A stretch of DNA of 64,000 nt from Lacibacter sp. H375 (GTDB lineage: Bacteria; Bacteroidota; Bacteroidia; Chitinophagales; Chitinophagaceae): NCBI RefSeq assembly GCF_037892425.1, contig NZ_JBBKTT010000001.1, forward strand, positions 4,526,001 to 4,590,000. The letters run 5' to 3'. Positions 17,999 through 27,312 of the stretch are shown here, one piece after another. The translations under genes and the position numbers were made by a program. Position 1 is the stretch's first letter. Each line of letters opens with the position of its first letter. The notes below the pieces were generated by a model, which worked only from the letters and a program-made list of their open reading frames with translations, was not told the DNA's origin and did no database searches.

Positions 17999-18319
17999 AT
18001 GAAAACAAAATATTTTGACTTTGCAGCAATGCTGCTTATCGTATTGCTATTATCAGCATTTGCATTTCAAAATGGCGGCTCCATAAAAGGAAGTGTAGTA
18101 CCAATAGAGAACGCTTTCAGAGCCTTTGCTATTCTCGACAAGGATACCATCAAAAGCAATATTGTTGGGGGCAATTTTATACTTGGTGATCTTAAACCTG
18201 GCACTTATCAACTGATCATTGAAGCTATTCCGCCATACCAGCATAAGTTCCTCACCAGCATTCTTGTAAAACAGGGAGAATCTACCAATGTAGGTGAAAT
18301 TCAACTGTTGTTAAAATAA
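17999..18319 (+). CDS. Small secreted carboxypeptidase-regulatory-like domain protein
   Basis: 106 aa. The N-terminal signal or anchor helix (DFAAMLLIVLLLSAFAF, about 6-22) is followed by one beta-sandwich resembling the carboxypeptidase regulatory-like domain: GSIKGSVVPIENAFRAFAILDKDT...GGNFILGDLKPGTYQLIIEAIPPYQ...VGEIQL. The GxVxPxxx and F-x-LxxLxPGxYxLxIxA pattern is typical. It probably acts as a binding or spacer domain in the periplasm. It precedes an L,D-transpeptidase by 71 bp on the same strand, so co-transcription is possible. Confidence 0.75.
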   Translation: MKTKYFDFAAMLLIVLLLSAFAFQNGGSIKGSVVPIENAFRAFAILDKDTIKSNIVGGNFILGDLKPGTYQLIIEAIPPYQHKFLTSILVKQGESTNVGEIQLLLK

Positions 18320-18390
18320 TATAACAGGCCGTAAGTTCTTTGTGGCATAACCTTTGCCAAACAGGGATACACAATCAAATCATAACGGCA

Positions 18391-19251
18391 ATGAGCATGC
18401 GTTACACCCATATTGTTTTCATCCTGTTTGCAGCTTTTACATTTCTACAATGCGATCAGCTAACTGAAATTAAAGTTGCACCCAAGAAAAAAAGATCATG
18501 GGTTAAGCCTGAGCGACTGAGTTATCATGTTGAAAACCCAATCGACTGGTTACAAAAAAATGTAACAGCTGTACAAAAGAAGATTGTATTGGCTGTTAAC
18601 CGTACTGATAGTAGCCATCTTAAAAAAATGGATTCGATTCTTGTTCCTGATGATCTTAGTGGGGATCTTGAATTGTATCTACCCTTCCCACCGAGCGTCT
18701 CTTACTTAAATGATATTGAGAAAATAATTTTCTTCTCCTATCCTTCGCAAACATTTGGAGCGTATGAACATGGAGAACTTGTATATGCAGGCCCAACAAA
18801 TATGGGACGCAAAGCAGACCCCACTCCTACAGGTTTGTTCTATACAAACTGGAAAGCAGAAAAAACAACAAGCACATTTAACGATGAGTGGGACTTGCTG
18901 TGGAATTTTAATATTGAAAACAAACTGGGTGTAGGTTTTCATCAATACGAGTTACCAGGCTATCCTGCTTCACATTCCTGTTTGCGTTTATTAGAAACCG
19001 ATGCTAAGTTGTTGTATGAATGGGCTGACCAATGGATCCTCAACAAAAAAGAAGAACTGCTTGCAAAGGGAACTCCGGTTATTGTATTTGGCAATTATCC
19101 CTTTGATGGAACAAAACCATGGTTACAATTAATCAGCGACCCACGTGCACTGGATGTAAGAGACGAAACTATTCAACAGGTAACAGCTCCTTTTATAAAT
19201 GACATTAAGAAACAACAGGAAAAAAGAGTAAAAGTTATTTCCAATTTATGA
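18391..19251 (+). CDS. L,D-transpeptidase (YkuD fold) lipoprotein
   Basis: 286 aa from the ATG at 18391. The signal ends in FTFLQC, so Cys21 is the probable lipidation site. The YkuD catalytic region is at about 115-225: YPSQTFGAYEHGELVYAG, MGRKADPTPTGLFYTNWK, then FHQYELPGYPASHSCLRLL. His184, His195 and Cys197 fit the catalytic motif, but the usual SHGC is SHSC. Family members make 3-3 peptidoglycan cross-links or attach proteins to peptidoglycan. A lytic transglycosylase gene follows 480 bp later, and a second L,D-transpeptidase lies at 24474. Confidence 0.88.
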   Translation: MSMRYTHIVFILFAAFTFLQCDQLTEIKVAPKKKRSWVKPERLSYHVENPIDWLQKNVTAVQKKIVLAVNRTDSSHLKKMDSILVPDDLSGDLELYLPFPPSVSYLNDIEKIIFFSYPSQTFGAYEHGELVYAGPTNMGRKADPTPTGLFYTNWKAEKTTSTFNDEWDLLWNFNIENKLGVGFHQYELPGYPASHSCLRLLETDAKLLYEWADQWILNKKEELLAKGTPVIVFGNYPFDGTKPWLQLISDPRALDVRDETIQQVTAPFINDIKKQQEKRVKVISNL

Positions 19252-19730
19252 TCTCTATTTCAATTGGGTTTTTACGAACCAATAAACATGATGTTGTTTA
19301 AAAAAATACTTCTATTGAGATTTCTACTTCAATACGTTCCCACCGTCAGATAAAATAAATACCTGTTGTATCGTTGCACAAAAAACACAAACATAGTGTA
19401 TTAGCTCTTTCAAAATAATAGTGATCACGCATGTTTACTCATATTCGTAAAACTCCCTGACATTATTGCTGTGGAAAACTTAGCACTGTGTTTGTCAGCG
19501 CATTAAGCTGTCAGCGTAGTTTTACTAACCCTGTTTACTATGATTCGCCGAAAATGCATTCTACTTTTGTTCTCGCATCGCTTACAATGATGCATGCAGT
19601 TACAACCGTACTTTAAATAACCCGTAACCCGATTACTGTTTTGTAACTGCAGTTCCCTCCAATACTTTATCGAAAAACTGTTTTTTAGAAATCCATTTCC
19701 CATGAGCATTTCTTTACTAAAAACAGTACA
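19252..19730. other. Intergenic region upstream of lytic transglycosylase gene
   Basis: No coding pattern. An exact -7 type box TACTTTTG (19562-19569, plus strand) could give a transcript with a leader of about 155 nt for the transglycosylase gene; no clear -33 partner was found. No stable long hairpin was seen. Confidence 0.35.
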
Positions 19731-20609
19731 ATGAAAACGACTCTATGGAAACAGGCAGGTTTATCCATCATCTTATTACCTCTGTGTAATACCATGTATG
19801 CAAAATCGCCACAACAGAAACATGAATCTTTATTATCGCATTTGTATGCAACAAATGCTGTATTACACGATTCTTTGATCGCTAAAACATCTGCAACAAA
19901 AAACCTTATCGTCCCAACGATTCAGTTGCAGTCTTCCGTTCGTGGTTTTGTTGATCAGTATCTTGAAGAACACGCTGAGATGCTGGATAATATTAAAGAA
20001 AGAAACAGTGGTACATTTAAAACTTTACAGAAGATATTAGTGAAGCGTGGTATTCCCGCTGAGTTAATGTACCTCGCTGTAGTTGAATCAAAATTAAAAA
20101 ATAGTGCTACCTCAGGTGTTGGTGCTGTTGGTGTTTGGCAACTAATGCCTGTTACCGCAAGATATCTTGGCCTGCGTGTGGAAGGTAAAACAGATGAACG
20201 CAGGTATCTCTATAAAAGTTCTGCGGCTGCTGCAGACTACCTTGTAGAATTATACAAGCAGTTTGATGATTGGTTATTGGTTGTAGCTGCTTATAACTGC
20301 GGATCAGGAAATGTTTACAAAGCCATCAAACAATCGGGCAGTCGTGAGTTCTGGAAACTGCAACGTTTTTTACCAACTGAAACAAGAAATCATGTAAAGC
20401 GTTTTATTGCTACCCATTATTATTATGAAGGTGAAGGCAGTTTAGCTACACTTACCAAAACTGAACGCAACAATTATCTTGCATCACTAATTAATATTGA
20501 AGAAGAAAGCAATGAATCAGATAGTATACCTCCATCGTCTACTCAACCTTTGAATTGGGTAATGATTGCGCAGCTTGAAGGAGAATTAACTTTTGTTCTG
20601 AGAAAATAA
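19731..20609 (+). CDS. Lytic transglycosylase (SLT/MltD-like)
   Basis: 292 aa with a signal peptide (about 1-24, ending MYAKS). The SLT catalytic domain covers about 100-235: IPAELMYLAVVESKLKNSATSGVGAVGVWQLMPVTARYLGL contains the catalytic Glu119 and the GVWQLMP substrate-binding motif, and VVAAYNCGSGNV the conserved AYN block. There are no LysM repeats, unlike MltD; the C-terminus is a short polar tail. It cleaves glycan strands of peptidoglycan in the periplasm. It stands with two L,D-transpeptidases within 7 kb. Confidence 0.93.
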   Translation: MKTTLWKQAGLSIILLPLCNTMYAKSPQQKHESLLSHLYATNAVLHDSLIAKTSATKNLIVPTIQLQSSVRGFVDQYLEEHAEMLDNIKERNSGTFKTLQKILVKRGIPAELMYLAVVESKLKNSATSGVGAVGVWQLMPVTARYLGLRVEGKTDERRYLYKSSAAAADYLVELYKQFDDWLLVVAAYNCGSGNVYKAIKQSGSREFWKLQRFLPTETRNHVKRFIATHYYYEGEGSLATLTKTERNNYLASLINIEEESNESDSIPPSSTQPLNWVMIAQLEGELTFVLRK

Positions 20610-20631
20610 AACCTTCGAAACGTTCTATTCT

Positions 20632-20669
20632 GAAAGAGTGGTTGCGGTAATGCAACTGCTCTTTTTTTT
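20632..20669 (+). terminator. Rho-independent terminator
   Basis: A stem AAAGAGTGGTTGC / GCAACTGCTCTTT with two G-T wobbles is followed by a run of T, 23 bp after the transglycosylase stop. Confidence 0.75.
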
Positions 20670-20741
20670 GGGGCTACACGAGGACTCAAATATTTAATTC
20701 AAGTACTATTTACTTAATAACCCTACCCACCCTGTCGCTAA

Positions 20742-21422
20742 TTATACTCTCTTCATAAAATAGAAATTCATTGTTCGGGAAACTTTAAATCCCAAACGTT
20801 CATAAACAGCAATAGCCCTGTCGTTGTCATCACGTACATGCAGGAATGGCTGTTGGGCATTGTTTAAAATAATCTGTAGTTGTTGCTTCATTAATACAGA
20901 TGCATAACCTTTACCCAAATGGTCAGGATGTGTACATACTGCACTAAGTTCAGTATAGTTTCCAACGTGCAGACGTTGGCCTGTCATAGCTACTAATTTA
21001 CCATGAACGAAAATTCCGTGGTAAGAACCAAAACTGATTGTTCTTTTTCCAAAGGGACCGGGCTTGGTGAGCTTCACGAGGTCGATCATTTCATCCACAT
21101 GCTGTTCAGTTAACGGAACAACATTGGAGAACTCACCAACAATACTTTGGGTGCCTACATAAACAAACTGCAATCCTTTGATCTCGTGTTGCAGTTGCCA
21201 GCCTTTCGGCTCCTTTATGCGGGAAGGAATAGCATACAATATTCTGCGGCCTTGTGGAAGCAGATCATAAAGTTCTGCAAAACCATATTTATTATCTTCA
21301 GCAAAGCCAGCAAATGGCGATACTTCTTCATCAAAGTATTTCACTTGCTCATTACCAAAACTTAAATGTCTGTCGCCGGTGAGCAAGGCGTTGTAAACGG
21401 GGTTTTCTAAAAAATGATTCAC
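20742..21422 (-). CDS. GNAT-family N-acetyltransferase
   Basis: 226 aa. The GNAT fold occupies the C-terminal half: GTQSIVGEF, VHGKLVAMTGQRLHVGNYTELSAVCTHPDHLGKGYASVLMKQQL (acetyl-CoA-binding loop HLGKGYA), and DRAIAVYERLGFKVSRTMNFYFMKRV. The N-terminal half (DLLPQGRRILYAIPS) fits the FR47/YncA-like subgroup. The substrate is unknown. Cytoplasmic. Gene orientation is opposite to the transglycosylase, separated by its terminator. Confidence 0.9.
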   Translation of the reverse strand: MNHFLENPVYNALLTGDRHLSFGNEQVKYFDEEVSPFAGFAEDNKYGFAELYDLLPQGRRILYAIPSRIKEPKGWQLQHEIKGLQFVYVGTQSIVGEFSNVVPLTEQHVDEMIDLVKLTKPGPFGKRTISFGSYHGIFVHGKLVAMTGQRLHVGNYTELSAVCTHPDHLGKGYASVLMKQQLQIILNNAQQPFLHVRDDNDRAIAVYERLGFKVSRTMNFYFMKRV

Positions 21423-21477
21423 CTTGCAAAAATACCTGTTTTGAAAACCCGTTGTGCTCCCACGATGTGGTCATTTG

Positions 21478-22461
21478 TTATTGCTGTTCTTTGCTTGTTT
21501 TCGGTTGTTGCTTCGGTGCAGGTTGTTTCGTTTTGGGTGTTTCTTTTTGTATGCGGATGATCTTACGAATAATCTCTGCCACTGGGGCGCCTATTCCCAA
21601 ACGTTGCGCATTTGAGTTTGCAGGAGCAGCCATCCTGTTTACCGGATCGAACAACAAGTAATTCCCATCTTTCATCCCGGATGAATCAAGCGTGCCGGCC
21701 GGAACATACAATTGTATTTTCACCTGCTGGTAACCGTTAGGGAAATAACGAAGATAATAGCCACCCTCCTGTTTGTACCATTGTTCCTTTTTATAATCTG
21801 CACGATGTACAACCGATTTTTCACGCAGTACAGCAACACGTTCAAATGCCTCATAAGTGTTGCTTCCTGTTTCAAACAACTGCTTCATGTTGATATGCGC
21901 TCCTGTAAATTTTGTTTCGGGCAATGCCTTCGCTACCGTCTTTACTACACCCATTACACCGCCCTTTAATTCAAATATCTGTTTTCGTGTGAGCAATTCC
22001 TGTGCTGTTAATTGCACAGGCCATGACAGCTTATTATAGTCAGACCCGCTTACGACTGACCATAACAGGAGTTGAATATTTTTTTGATTGAGATGTGGCT
22101 TTTGTAATGAAGTACGTAACACTGTCTGCACAATATCCTTTCGATAAGTTTGCAGAGGAGTTTGTAAATATGCATCTCTATCTGAGGGATCGGGAGTGCC
22201 GGGCTGCAGACAATAACTTTTATAAACTGCTTCATAATAACCTTCTGCCAGTACGATCTCGCCTTCTTCGGTTTGTTGCAAATCGGTTAATGGCTGCGGT
22301 TGAACACCAACAAGCAGTGTATCAATTAACAAAGATGTTGACGTTGCAGCTTTTGCAACTGGCACTTGTTTACGATTACTGCTGAGATGATCTTGTGAAA
22401 CGGATGCGCAGGCTGTTAAAAATAAAAACAACCATACATGTTTGAGTAGAGTTTTAGGCAT
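21478..22461 (-). CDS. Hypothetical lipoprotein
   Basis: 327 aa from the ATG at 22461. The signal ends in FLTAC (Cys18). The mature chain contains IVLAEGYYEAVYKSYCLQPGTPDPSDRDAYLQTPL, then a helical region with QNIQLLLWSVVSGSDYNKLSWPVQLTAQELLT, a segment resembling envelope proteins that bind or process ligands. It ends in a proline/lysine/glutamine-rich tail (TPKTKQPAPKQQPKTSKEQQ). I do not recognise the family. It precedes the GNAT gene on the same strand with a 55-bp gap, so they may be co-transcribed. Confidence 0.72.
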   Translation of the reverse strand: MPKTLLKHVWLFLFLTACASVSQDHLSSNRKQVPVAKAATSTSLLIDTLLVGVQPQPLTDLQQTEEGEIVLAEGYYEAVYKSYCLQPGTPDPSDRDAYLQTPLQTYRKDIVQTVLRTSLQKPHLNQKNIQLLLWSVVSGSDYNKLSWPVQLTAQELLTRKQIFELKGGVMGVVKTVAKALPETKFTGAHINMKQLFETGSNTYEAFERVAVLREKSVVHRADYKKEQWYKQEGGYYLRYFPNGYQQVKIQLYVPAGTLDSSGMKDGNYLLFDPVNRMAAPANSNAQRLGIGAPVAEIIRKIIRIQKETPKTKQPAPKQQPKTSKEQQ

Positions 22462-22670
22462 ACGGTACGATTTAGATGAGTGTTGATGAAGGAACGATTT
22501 CCAGATCAACTATAAATGCAACAACAAAATAGAAAACGATTCTCAGATTTGAAAGTTGTGCCAGGCAAAACATTGTTAAGATTGGAAAGGTCGAAGGCAA
22601 CAGAAAAATGACCGGTACCTGTAGCACTATTAACAGCTAAATGCTACTTTCGCAGTCTTAAAAAAATATA

Positions 22671-23117
22671 ATGAGCGAAATAAAATTAACAACCGGCGAA
22701 ATACATACAGCCAAAGGCATCATGAAATTTGAATTATATGATGATGATGCACCTATTGCAGCAGGCAATTTTAAAAAACTCGTAAGCGAAGGATTTTATA
22801 ACGGATTGAAATTTCACCGGGTAATTCCAGACTTTATGATCCAGGGCGGATGCCCAGACGGAACAGGTGCTGGCGGGCCAGGATATACTATTCCCTGCGA
22901 GTTAACAGGCAGCAAGCAAATTCACGACCGTGGTGTTATGTCGATGGCACACCGTGGACGAAATACCGGTGGCAGCCAGTTTTTCATTTGTCATAACCGC
23001 AACGGTGTAAAACATCTTGATCGTAATCATACCTGCTTTGGACGCATTACTGAAGGAGTAGAAATTATTGATGAAATTCGTGCCGGTGATGTAATGCAGA
23101 AAGTAATACTTACTTAA
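22671..23117 (+). CDS. Cyclophilin-type peptidyl-prolyl cis-trans isomerase
   Basis: 148 aa, a compact single-domain cyclophilin without signal peptide. Active-site blocks are visible: FHRVIPDFMIQGGCPDGTGAGGPGY, SMAHRGRNTGGSQFFICH and NHTCFGRITEGVEIIDEI. It catalyses proline isomerisation in cytoplasmic protein folding. It is a monocistronic gene with its own terminator. Confidence 0.95.
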   Translation: MSEIKLTTGEIHTAKGIMKFELYDDDAPIAAGNFKKLVSEGFYNGLKFHRVIPDFMIQGGCPDGTGAGGPGYTIPCELTGSKQIHDRGVMSMAHRGRNTGGSQFFICHNRNGVKHLDRNHTCFGRITEGVEIIDEIRAGDVMQKVILT

Positions 23118-23138
23118 TTCTTCAACTCCTCTGTATTC

Positions 23139-23173
23139 TAAAGTCTCCGGTATTTTACCGGAGACTTTTTTAT
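23139..23173. terminator. Rho-independent terminator
   Basis: A 12-bp stem (AAGTCTCCGGTA / TACCGGAGACTT, from 23141) is followed by TTTTTTA. It lies between convergent cyclophilin and oxidoreductase genes. Confidence 0.85.
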
Positions 23174-23194
23174 TTACAGAAGAGTTGTCGTTAG

Positions 23195-24160
23195 CTATTT
23201 CGTTATCTCGCCTATCCAACGCATGATCTCTGCACCTTCTTCAGCTGAGCAAGGATTGGATGCACGACCCGAAAAATAGTTCACTACTTCAGCGATCATT
23301 GGTTGCTGTACATGTTGCAACCGATCAAAATCGAAAACAGTGGTTTGGCCATTACTCTCCAGTGTAATACTGTTGCCGGTAAAAAAACTAAAACGCAATG
23401 AACCGTTGCTGCCAATGATTTCACATACATCATTTGGTTCAGCAGTTGTGAAACACCAAGACCCTGTAAATACAATTCCGTTTGTAAAATGAACAATACC
23501 TGTAACCAGATCCGGGGCTTTATAAAAATCTCCCTGGTTAGTGGCAAGACCAGTAACAGTTGATGCGCTTCCGAATAAATAAAAAAGAATATCTAATTGG
23601 TGAGGAGCAAGATCATGAAAGAGTCCGCCGCCTGAAACAGCCGGATCAAAACGCCAAACATATTTTTCATCGCTTAATTGAGCAGCAGTTGGTGGTTGTT
23701 GATCTAATTGTAAACGCACCAATCGTACGTCACCAATTACTTTTTGTTGGAGTAATGATCTTAGTTGTTGAATCAGGGGCCATTGTCTGCGATAATGTGC
23801 AACCGTTAATTTTACATTCGCAGCATCAGCTGCCTGCGCCATATTTTGTGCAGCGGCATAATTTACCGTCATTGGTTTTTCTACATACACAGGTTTGCCT
23901 GCTTTTATAGCCGCCAGTGCATATGCTTCGTGTGAAGATGGAGGTGTGGCAATATAAACAGCATTTACTTCGGGATCATGTATCAGTTCATCAGCATCAG
24001 TATACCACTTTGGTACGTTATGCCGCTTAGCATAGTCTTCTGCTTTTGCTGCATTGCGACGCATCACAGCTACAAGCTTTGAGCCGGGCACTTTATTAAA
24101 TGCAGGCCCGCTTTTTACTTCGGTTACATCGCCGCAACCGATAATACCCCAGTTGATCAT
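23195..24160 (-). CDS. Gfo/Idh/MocA-family oxidoreductase
   Basis: 321 aa. The N-terminal Rossmann motif is GIIGCGDVTEVKSGPAF, followed by YIATPPSSHEAYALAAIKAGKPVYVEKPMTVNYAAA, where the EKP motif marks the NAD(P) site. The C-terminal alpha/beta domain (about 125-320) contains GGGLFHDLAPHQLDILFYLFG with the HxxH-type substrate-site histidine. Such enzymes oxidise or reduce sugars and inositols or biliverdin; no substrate can be assigned. No signal peptide. The gene stands alone on the minus strand. Confidence 0.93.
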   Translation of the reverse strand: MINWGIIGCGDVTEVKSGPAFNKVPGSKLVAVMRRNAAKAEDYAKRHNVPKWYTDADELIHDPEVNAVYIATPPSSHEAYALAAIKAGKPVYVEKPMTVNYAAAQNMAQAADAANVKLTVAHYRRQWPLIQQLRSLLQQKVIGDVRLVRLQLDQQPPTAAQLSDEKYVWRFDPAVSGGGLFHDLAPHQLDILFYLFGSASTVTGLATNQGDFYKAPDLVTGIVHFTNGIVFTGSWCFTTAEPNDVCEIIGSNGSLRFSFFTGNSITLESNGQTTVFDFDRLQHVQQPMIAEVVNYFSGRASNPCSAEEGAEIMRWIGEITK

Positions 24161-24473
24161 AAATACTTTGTTCGTTTAATCCAAATAAAAAAGGGAAGGT
24201 ATTGTATTCTTCAAATCTTCTTTGACTTTATCGTTTCTTTTATTACAAGCTCATTAACTAATTAAATTCATTTTAAAGGCAGCATATAACGCTATCAGCT
24301 TACCTCTAACCAAAAAACCGACTGATGAAACAGGTTGGGCAAAAAACTCCCCGCTTTTGCCAACCGTTCATATGCGGGGCATTGACAGTTGGTGGGAAAC
24401 CCATTTACACTTATCCAATCTCCCTCCTCTACCTTCTTTATTGGAGGGGCATAGCTTTTGTATAAAGAAAACT
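24161..24473. other. Intergenic region with two hairpins
   Basis: No gene is visible. Two GC-rich inverted repeats lie close together: CCCCGC ... GCGGGG at about 24350-24379, and CTCCC/GGAGGGG at about 24420-24450 directly upstream of the L,D-transpeptidase. They could be a terminator remnant or 5' leader structures. Confidence 0.35.
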
Positions 24474-26093
24474 ATGAAAAAAATCATGTTGTTTATTGCA
24501 GCGTGCAACCTGTTATTGAGTTGCAGCAACTCCTCTTCACCCGAAGAAAGGGAAGAGCAAGAAAAGAAAAATGTAACAAAGAGAGATCTTACTATAACCG
24601 CTGCCAATTCATACAGCACACTTTTTATGGATAGCGTTGTAGTAGAAAAATTTATTACTGACCAGAAAGTGGCCGACAGTTTGGCCCGCCGCATGAGAAG
24701 TTTTTACAATGCCCGCAATTACCAGTTTGCATGGTTTAGTGAAGATGGACTAACTGAACAGGCCCGTGGGTTCTGGAATTTGCATGAATATGTTACAAGC
24801 TATGATGGCGATACTTCGTTGAACCATAAAGGTCTACAAAAAACAATGGACAGATTAACAGCAGCAGAAGAGCTTTCGGTGTCAGCTTCCAAAACCTTTA
24901 TTAATACAGAACTGTTGCTCACAAAACATTTCATTCAGTACATGCTCAATAATTATGAGAAGGGATATGTAAAGAGAAAAGAAATGGAACGGTTTATTCC
25001 GGCCCGTAAACAAAGTGCCGTGTACCTTGCAGATTCACTCATTAATAAAAAGCATAAAGACGATAAATATTTTGAAGATGTAAATGCATCTTACCGAGGT
25101 TTAAAAATGCATTTAAAAACCTATCATGATATTGTAAAAAACGGAGGATGGCCTGTCGTGAGTTTTTCAAAGGGTATGTATAAAAAAGGAGTTGCTTCAC
25201 CAGCTGTTGCAACACTCAAAAAAAGATTATCAATATCAGGTGATATGCCCGGAACAGATACAACACTGAACTTTAACGACACACTTGAAACAGGTATCAA
25301 GAATTTCCAGCTACGTCATGGTTTTACTCCCGATGGAATTGTAACCGAAGCATTGGTGAAAGAAATGAATATATCAGCCGTTACACGTTTACAGCAGGTA
25401 TTGATGAATATGGATCGTATGCGCTGGCTGGCTGCAGAACCAAAGGGCCAACTGATCGTTGTAAATATTCCTGAATTTGTTTTGCATATGTATGAAGGAG
25501 GTAAGAAAGTATTTGACATGGTTGTAGTGGTAGGAAAAGAAGGACATAATACCATGATGTTTAATGGCGATTTGAACCAGGTAGTGTTTAGTCCTCACTG
25601 GAATGTTCCGCCAAGCATTGTAAAAAATGAAATATTACCTGCGATGAATGAGAACAGCAATTATCTTGAATCGCAGAATATGGAGATCGTAAACAATGAT
25701 GGTGAACTACCCGAGATCCGTCAACGACCCGGCGGCGAAAATGCATTGGGGAAAGTAAAGTTCCTGTTCCCTAACAGTTTCAATATTTATTTTCATGATA
25801 CTCCTTCAAAAAGTTTGTTTGAAAAAGACAAACGAGCCTTTAGCCATGGATGTATTCGTTTGAAAGAACCCGAGAAAATGGCGAACTATATTTTGCGCAA
25901 TCAACCTGAATGGACTCCGGAAAAAATCTCCGAAGCCATGAATGCCGGTGTAGAAAAATTTGTGAAAGTAAAAGATCCCATACCGGTGATCATAACGTAT
26001 TATACTGCCTGGGCCGGTGAAAACGGCAAGCTTAATTTCAGGGAAGATATTTATGCCCACGACAGCAAACTGGCGAGAAAAATGTTTAATTGA
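24474..26093 (+). CDS. L,D-transpeptidase (YcbB/LdtD-like) lipoprotein
   Basis: 539 aa from the ATG at 24474; the longer reading would run through hairpin DNA. The lipobox is LLLSC (Cys17). Domains in order: an N-terminal scaffold domain (about 60-230), a peptidoglycan-binding helical domain (GVASPAVATLKKRLSISGD...FQLRHGFTPDGIVTEALVKEMN, about 240-310), and a YkuD catalytic domain (about 340-500) with SHGCIRL, His458 and Cys460. It closely follows the LdtD/YcbB architecture that forms 3-3 cross-links in peptidoglycan. Lipid anchoring makes it a periplasmic envelope enzyme. It is unrelated in architecture to the smaller L,D-transpeptidase at 18391. Confidence 0.93.
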   Translation: MKKIMLFIAACNLLLSCSNSSSPEEREEQEKKNVTKRDLTITAANSYSTLFMDSVVVEKFITDQKVADSLARRMRSFYNARNYQFAWFSEDGLTEQARGFWNLHEYVTSYDGDTSLNHKGLQKTMDRLTAAEELSVSASKTFINTELLLTKHFIQYMLNNYEKGYVKRKEMERFIPARKQSAVYLADSLINKKHKDDKYFEDVNASYRGLKMHLKTYHDIVKNGGWPVVSFSKGMYKKGVASPAVATLKKRLSISGDMPGTDTTLNFNDTLETGIKNFQLRHGFTPDGIVTEALVKEMNISAVTRLQQVLMNMDRMRWLAAEPKGQLIVVNIPEFVLHMYEGGKKVFDMVVVVGKEGHNTMMFNGDLNQVVFSPHWNVPPSIVKNEILPAMNENSNYLESQNMEIVNNDGELPEIRQRPGGENALGKVKFLFPNSFNIYFHDTPSKSLFEKDKRAFSHGCIRLKEPEKMANYILRNQPEWTPEKISEAMNAGVEKFVKVKDPIPVIITYYTAWAGENGKLNFREDIYAHDSKLARKMFN

Positions 26094-26156
26094 TTTTTGA
26101 ATAGACCGTGGCCCTTGTTGTGTGGTTTCACCATGAAGGGATTTTTTTCTGAAGCA

Positions 26157-26279
26157 ATGAATAAAGAAAGAGCAGTTGTGTTTTCACCATTGCTCTTTCT
26201 TTTCCTTTGGTGGACATGCCGAGCTCAGACAAGCATCCCTATTCCCCATACGTCAACAACGCATGTTGACTCGCTGTGA
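26157..26279 (+). pseudogene. Possible orphan signal-peptide fragment
   Basis: A 40-codon ORF reads like an isolated Bacteroidota signal peptide (MNKERAVVFSPLLFLFLWW, then CRAQ) followed by only 16 residues. It overlaps the 3' end of the convergent acyl-CoA-dehydrogenase-like gene. It may be the start of a lost secreted protein or simple chance. Confidence 0.2.
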
Positions 26280-27312
26280 AAATATCTCTGAACACACGGT
26301 TGAGTTCAGACTGTTGTGATGTGGCCGCCAATCCGCAATACGGATAAACAACTGCTGCATGGCCTCTGCAAAGCTTTACCAACTGCCTGCTTACATTACT
26401 GATCTGCTTTGTAGTTTTTTGTGAGAGCCTTTTTCTCGTCAGCAATTCATTCCACGATTGTTCTACGTTATTATAAAATGTAAGACTCAGTTTGCTGATC
26501 TCCTGCTTTGCTGTTTGTACTGCTTCATCTGCTGTTTTAAATTGAAGGCTGTTCAATTTCTTTTGCTTGAGTGCAACTGTTGCTTCATCCAGCAAATGAT
26601 TCATCATACCCAATGTATTTACAGCAAGTGTTGTTTCTGCAAAAGGCATAAACGGATAACTGTACACAGGATGTTCCAGTGTTACATGTGCATGATCGAT
26701 AACAAAACTCCGCTCCTCTTTTACTTTCAACTTCTTTACACTAAAACTTCGGCTTGCTGTTGCTTTTAACCCCATTGCCTGCCAGTCGTTGTAAATTGTT
26801 ACTTCACTTTTCTTAAAATAAAATGAACGGATCAATGCGGTACCATCTTCCTGTAAAACCGGTTTTCCATTTTTTTCAATCACGCAGTTCGCTGTGAAGT
26901 GTGTTAAATGTGGTGCACCTGTTGCATACTTCCATCGACCCGTTACTGTATATCCATCTTTTGTTTTCGTGGCAATACCTGTTGCAGCTCCACTTCCACC
27001 CAGGCAAACATTCATTGCATGAAACAGTTTACCTGTTTTTTTCTGCTCCATAAATCCTGCAAAGAAATTAGCACCGGCGCAAAGTGTAACTGTCCAGCCA
27101 AGGCTGCCATCAATGTAAGCAAGTTGTTCTTCCAGCTTTAATGCATCGGGTAAACTCATTGCAAGTCCACCCTGTTGTTTTGGAATAAATAACTTGAACC
27201 ATTTCTTTTTGTAAATGATGTTTAACAACGCTGGCGTTAACTGTGCCTTTTGTTCTGAGATAGCACAAAGACGTTTTAATTCAGCAATCTCTTTTTTATT
27301 CAACTGCAACAT
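26239..27312 (-). CDS. Acyl-CoA-dehydrogenase-like flavoprotein
   Basis: 357 aa from the ATG at 27312, overlapping the end of the PnuT-like gene by 17 bp. Acyl-CoA dehydrogenase fold: an N-terminal helical domain with LFIPKQQGGLAMSLPDALKLEEQLAYIDGSLGWTV, a middle beta domain with GGSGAATGIATKTKDGYTVTGRWKYATGAPHLTHF and WQAMGLKATASRSFSV, and a C-terminal helical bundle. The catalytic Glu of true dehydrogenases cannot be placed, so it may belong to the group of flavin monooxygenases or desaturases of this fold. Its position behind a TPP riboswitch suggests a role linked to thiamine or its precursors, which is inference. Confidence 0.82.
   Translation of the reverse strand: MLQLNKKEIAELKRLCAISEQKAQLTPALLNIIYKKKWFKLFIPKQQGGLAMSLPDALKLEEQLAYIDGSLGWTVTLCAGANFFAGFMEQKKTGKLFHAMNVCLGGSGAATGIATKTKDGYTVTGRWKYATGAPHLTHFTANCVIEKNGKPVLQEDGTALIRSFYFKKSEVTIYNDWQAMGLKATASRSFSVKKLKVKEERSFVIDHAHVTLEHPVYSYPFMPFAETTLAVNTLGMMNHLLDEATVALKQKKLNSLQFKTADEAVQTAKQEISKLSLTFYNNVEQSWNELLTRKRLSQKTTKQISNVSRQLVKLCRGHAAVVYPYCGLAATSQQSELNRVFRDIFTASQHALLTYGE

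Noticed and set aside
19503-19709. 68-codon minus-strand ORF in intergenic DNA
   Set aside because: Composition not protein-like, no start context, and no recognisable motif.
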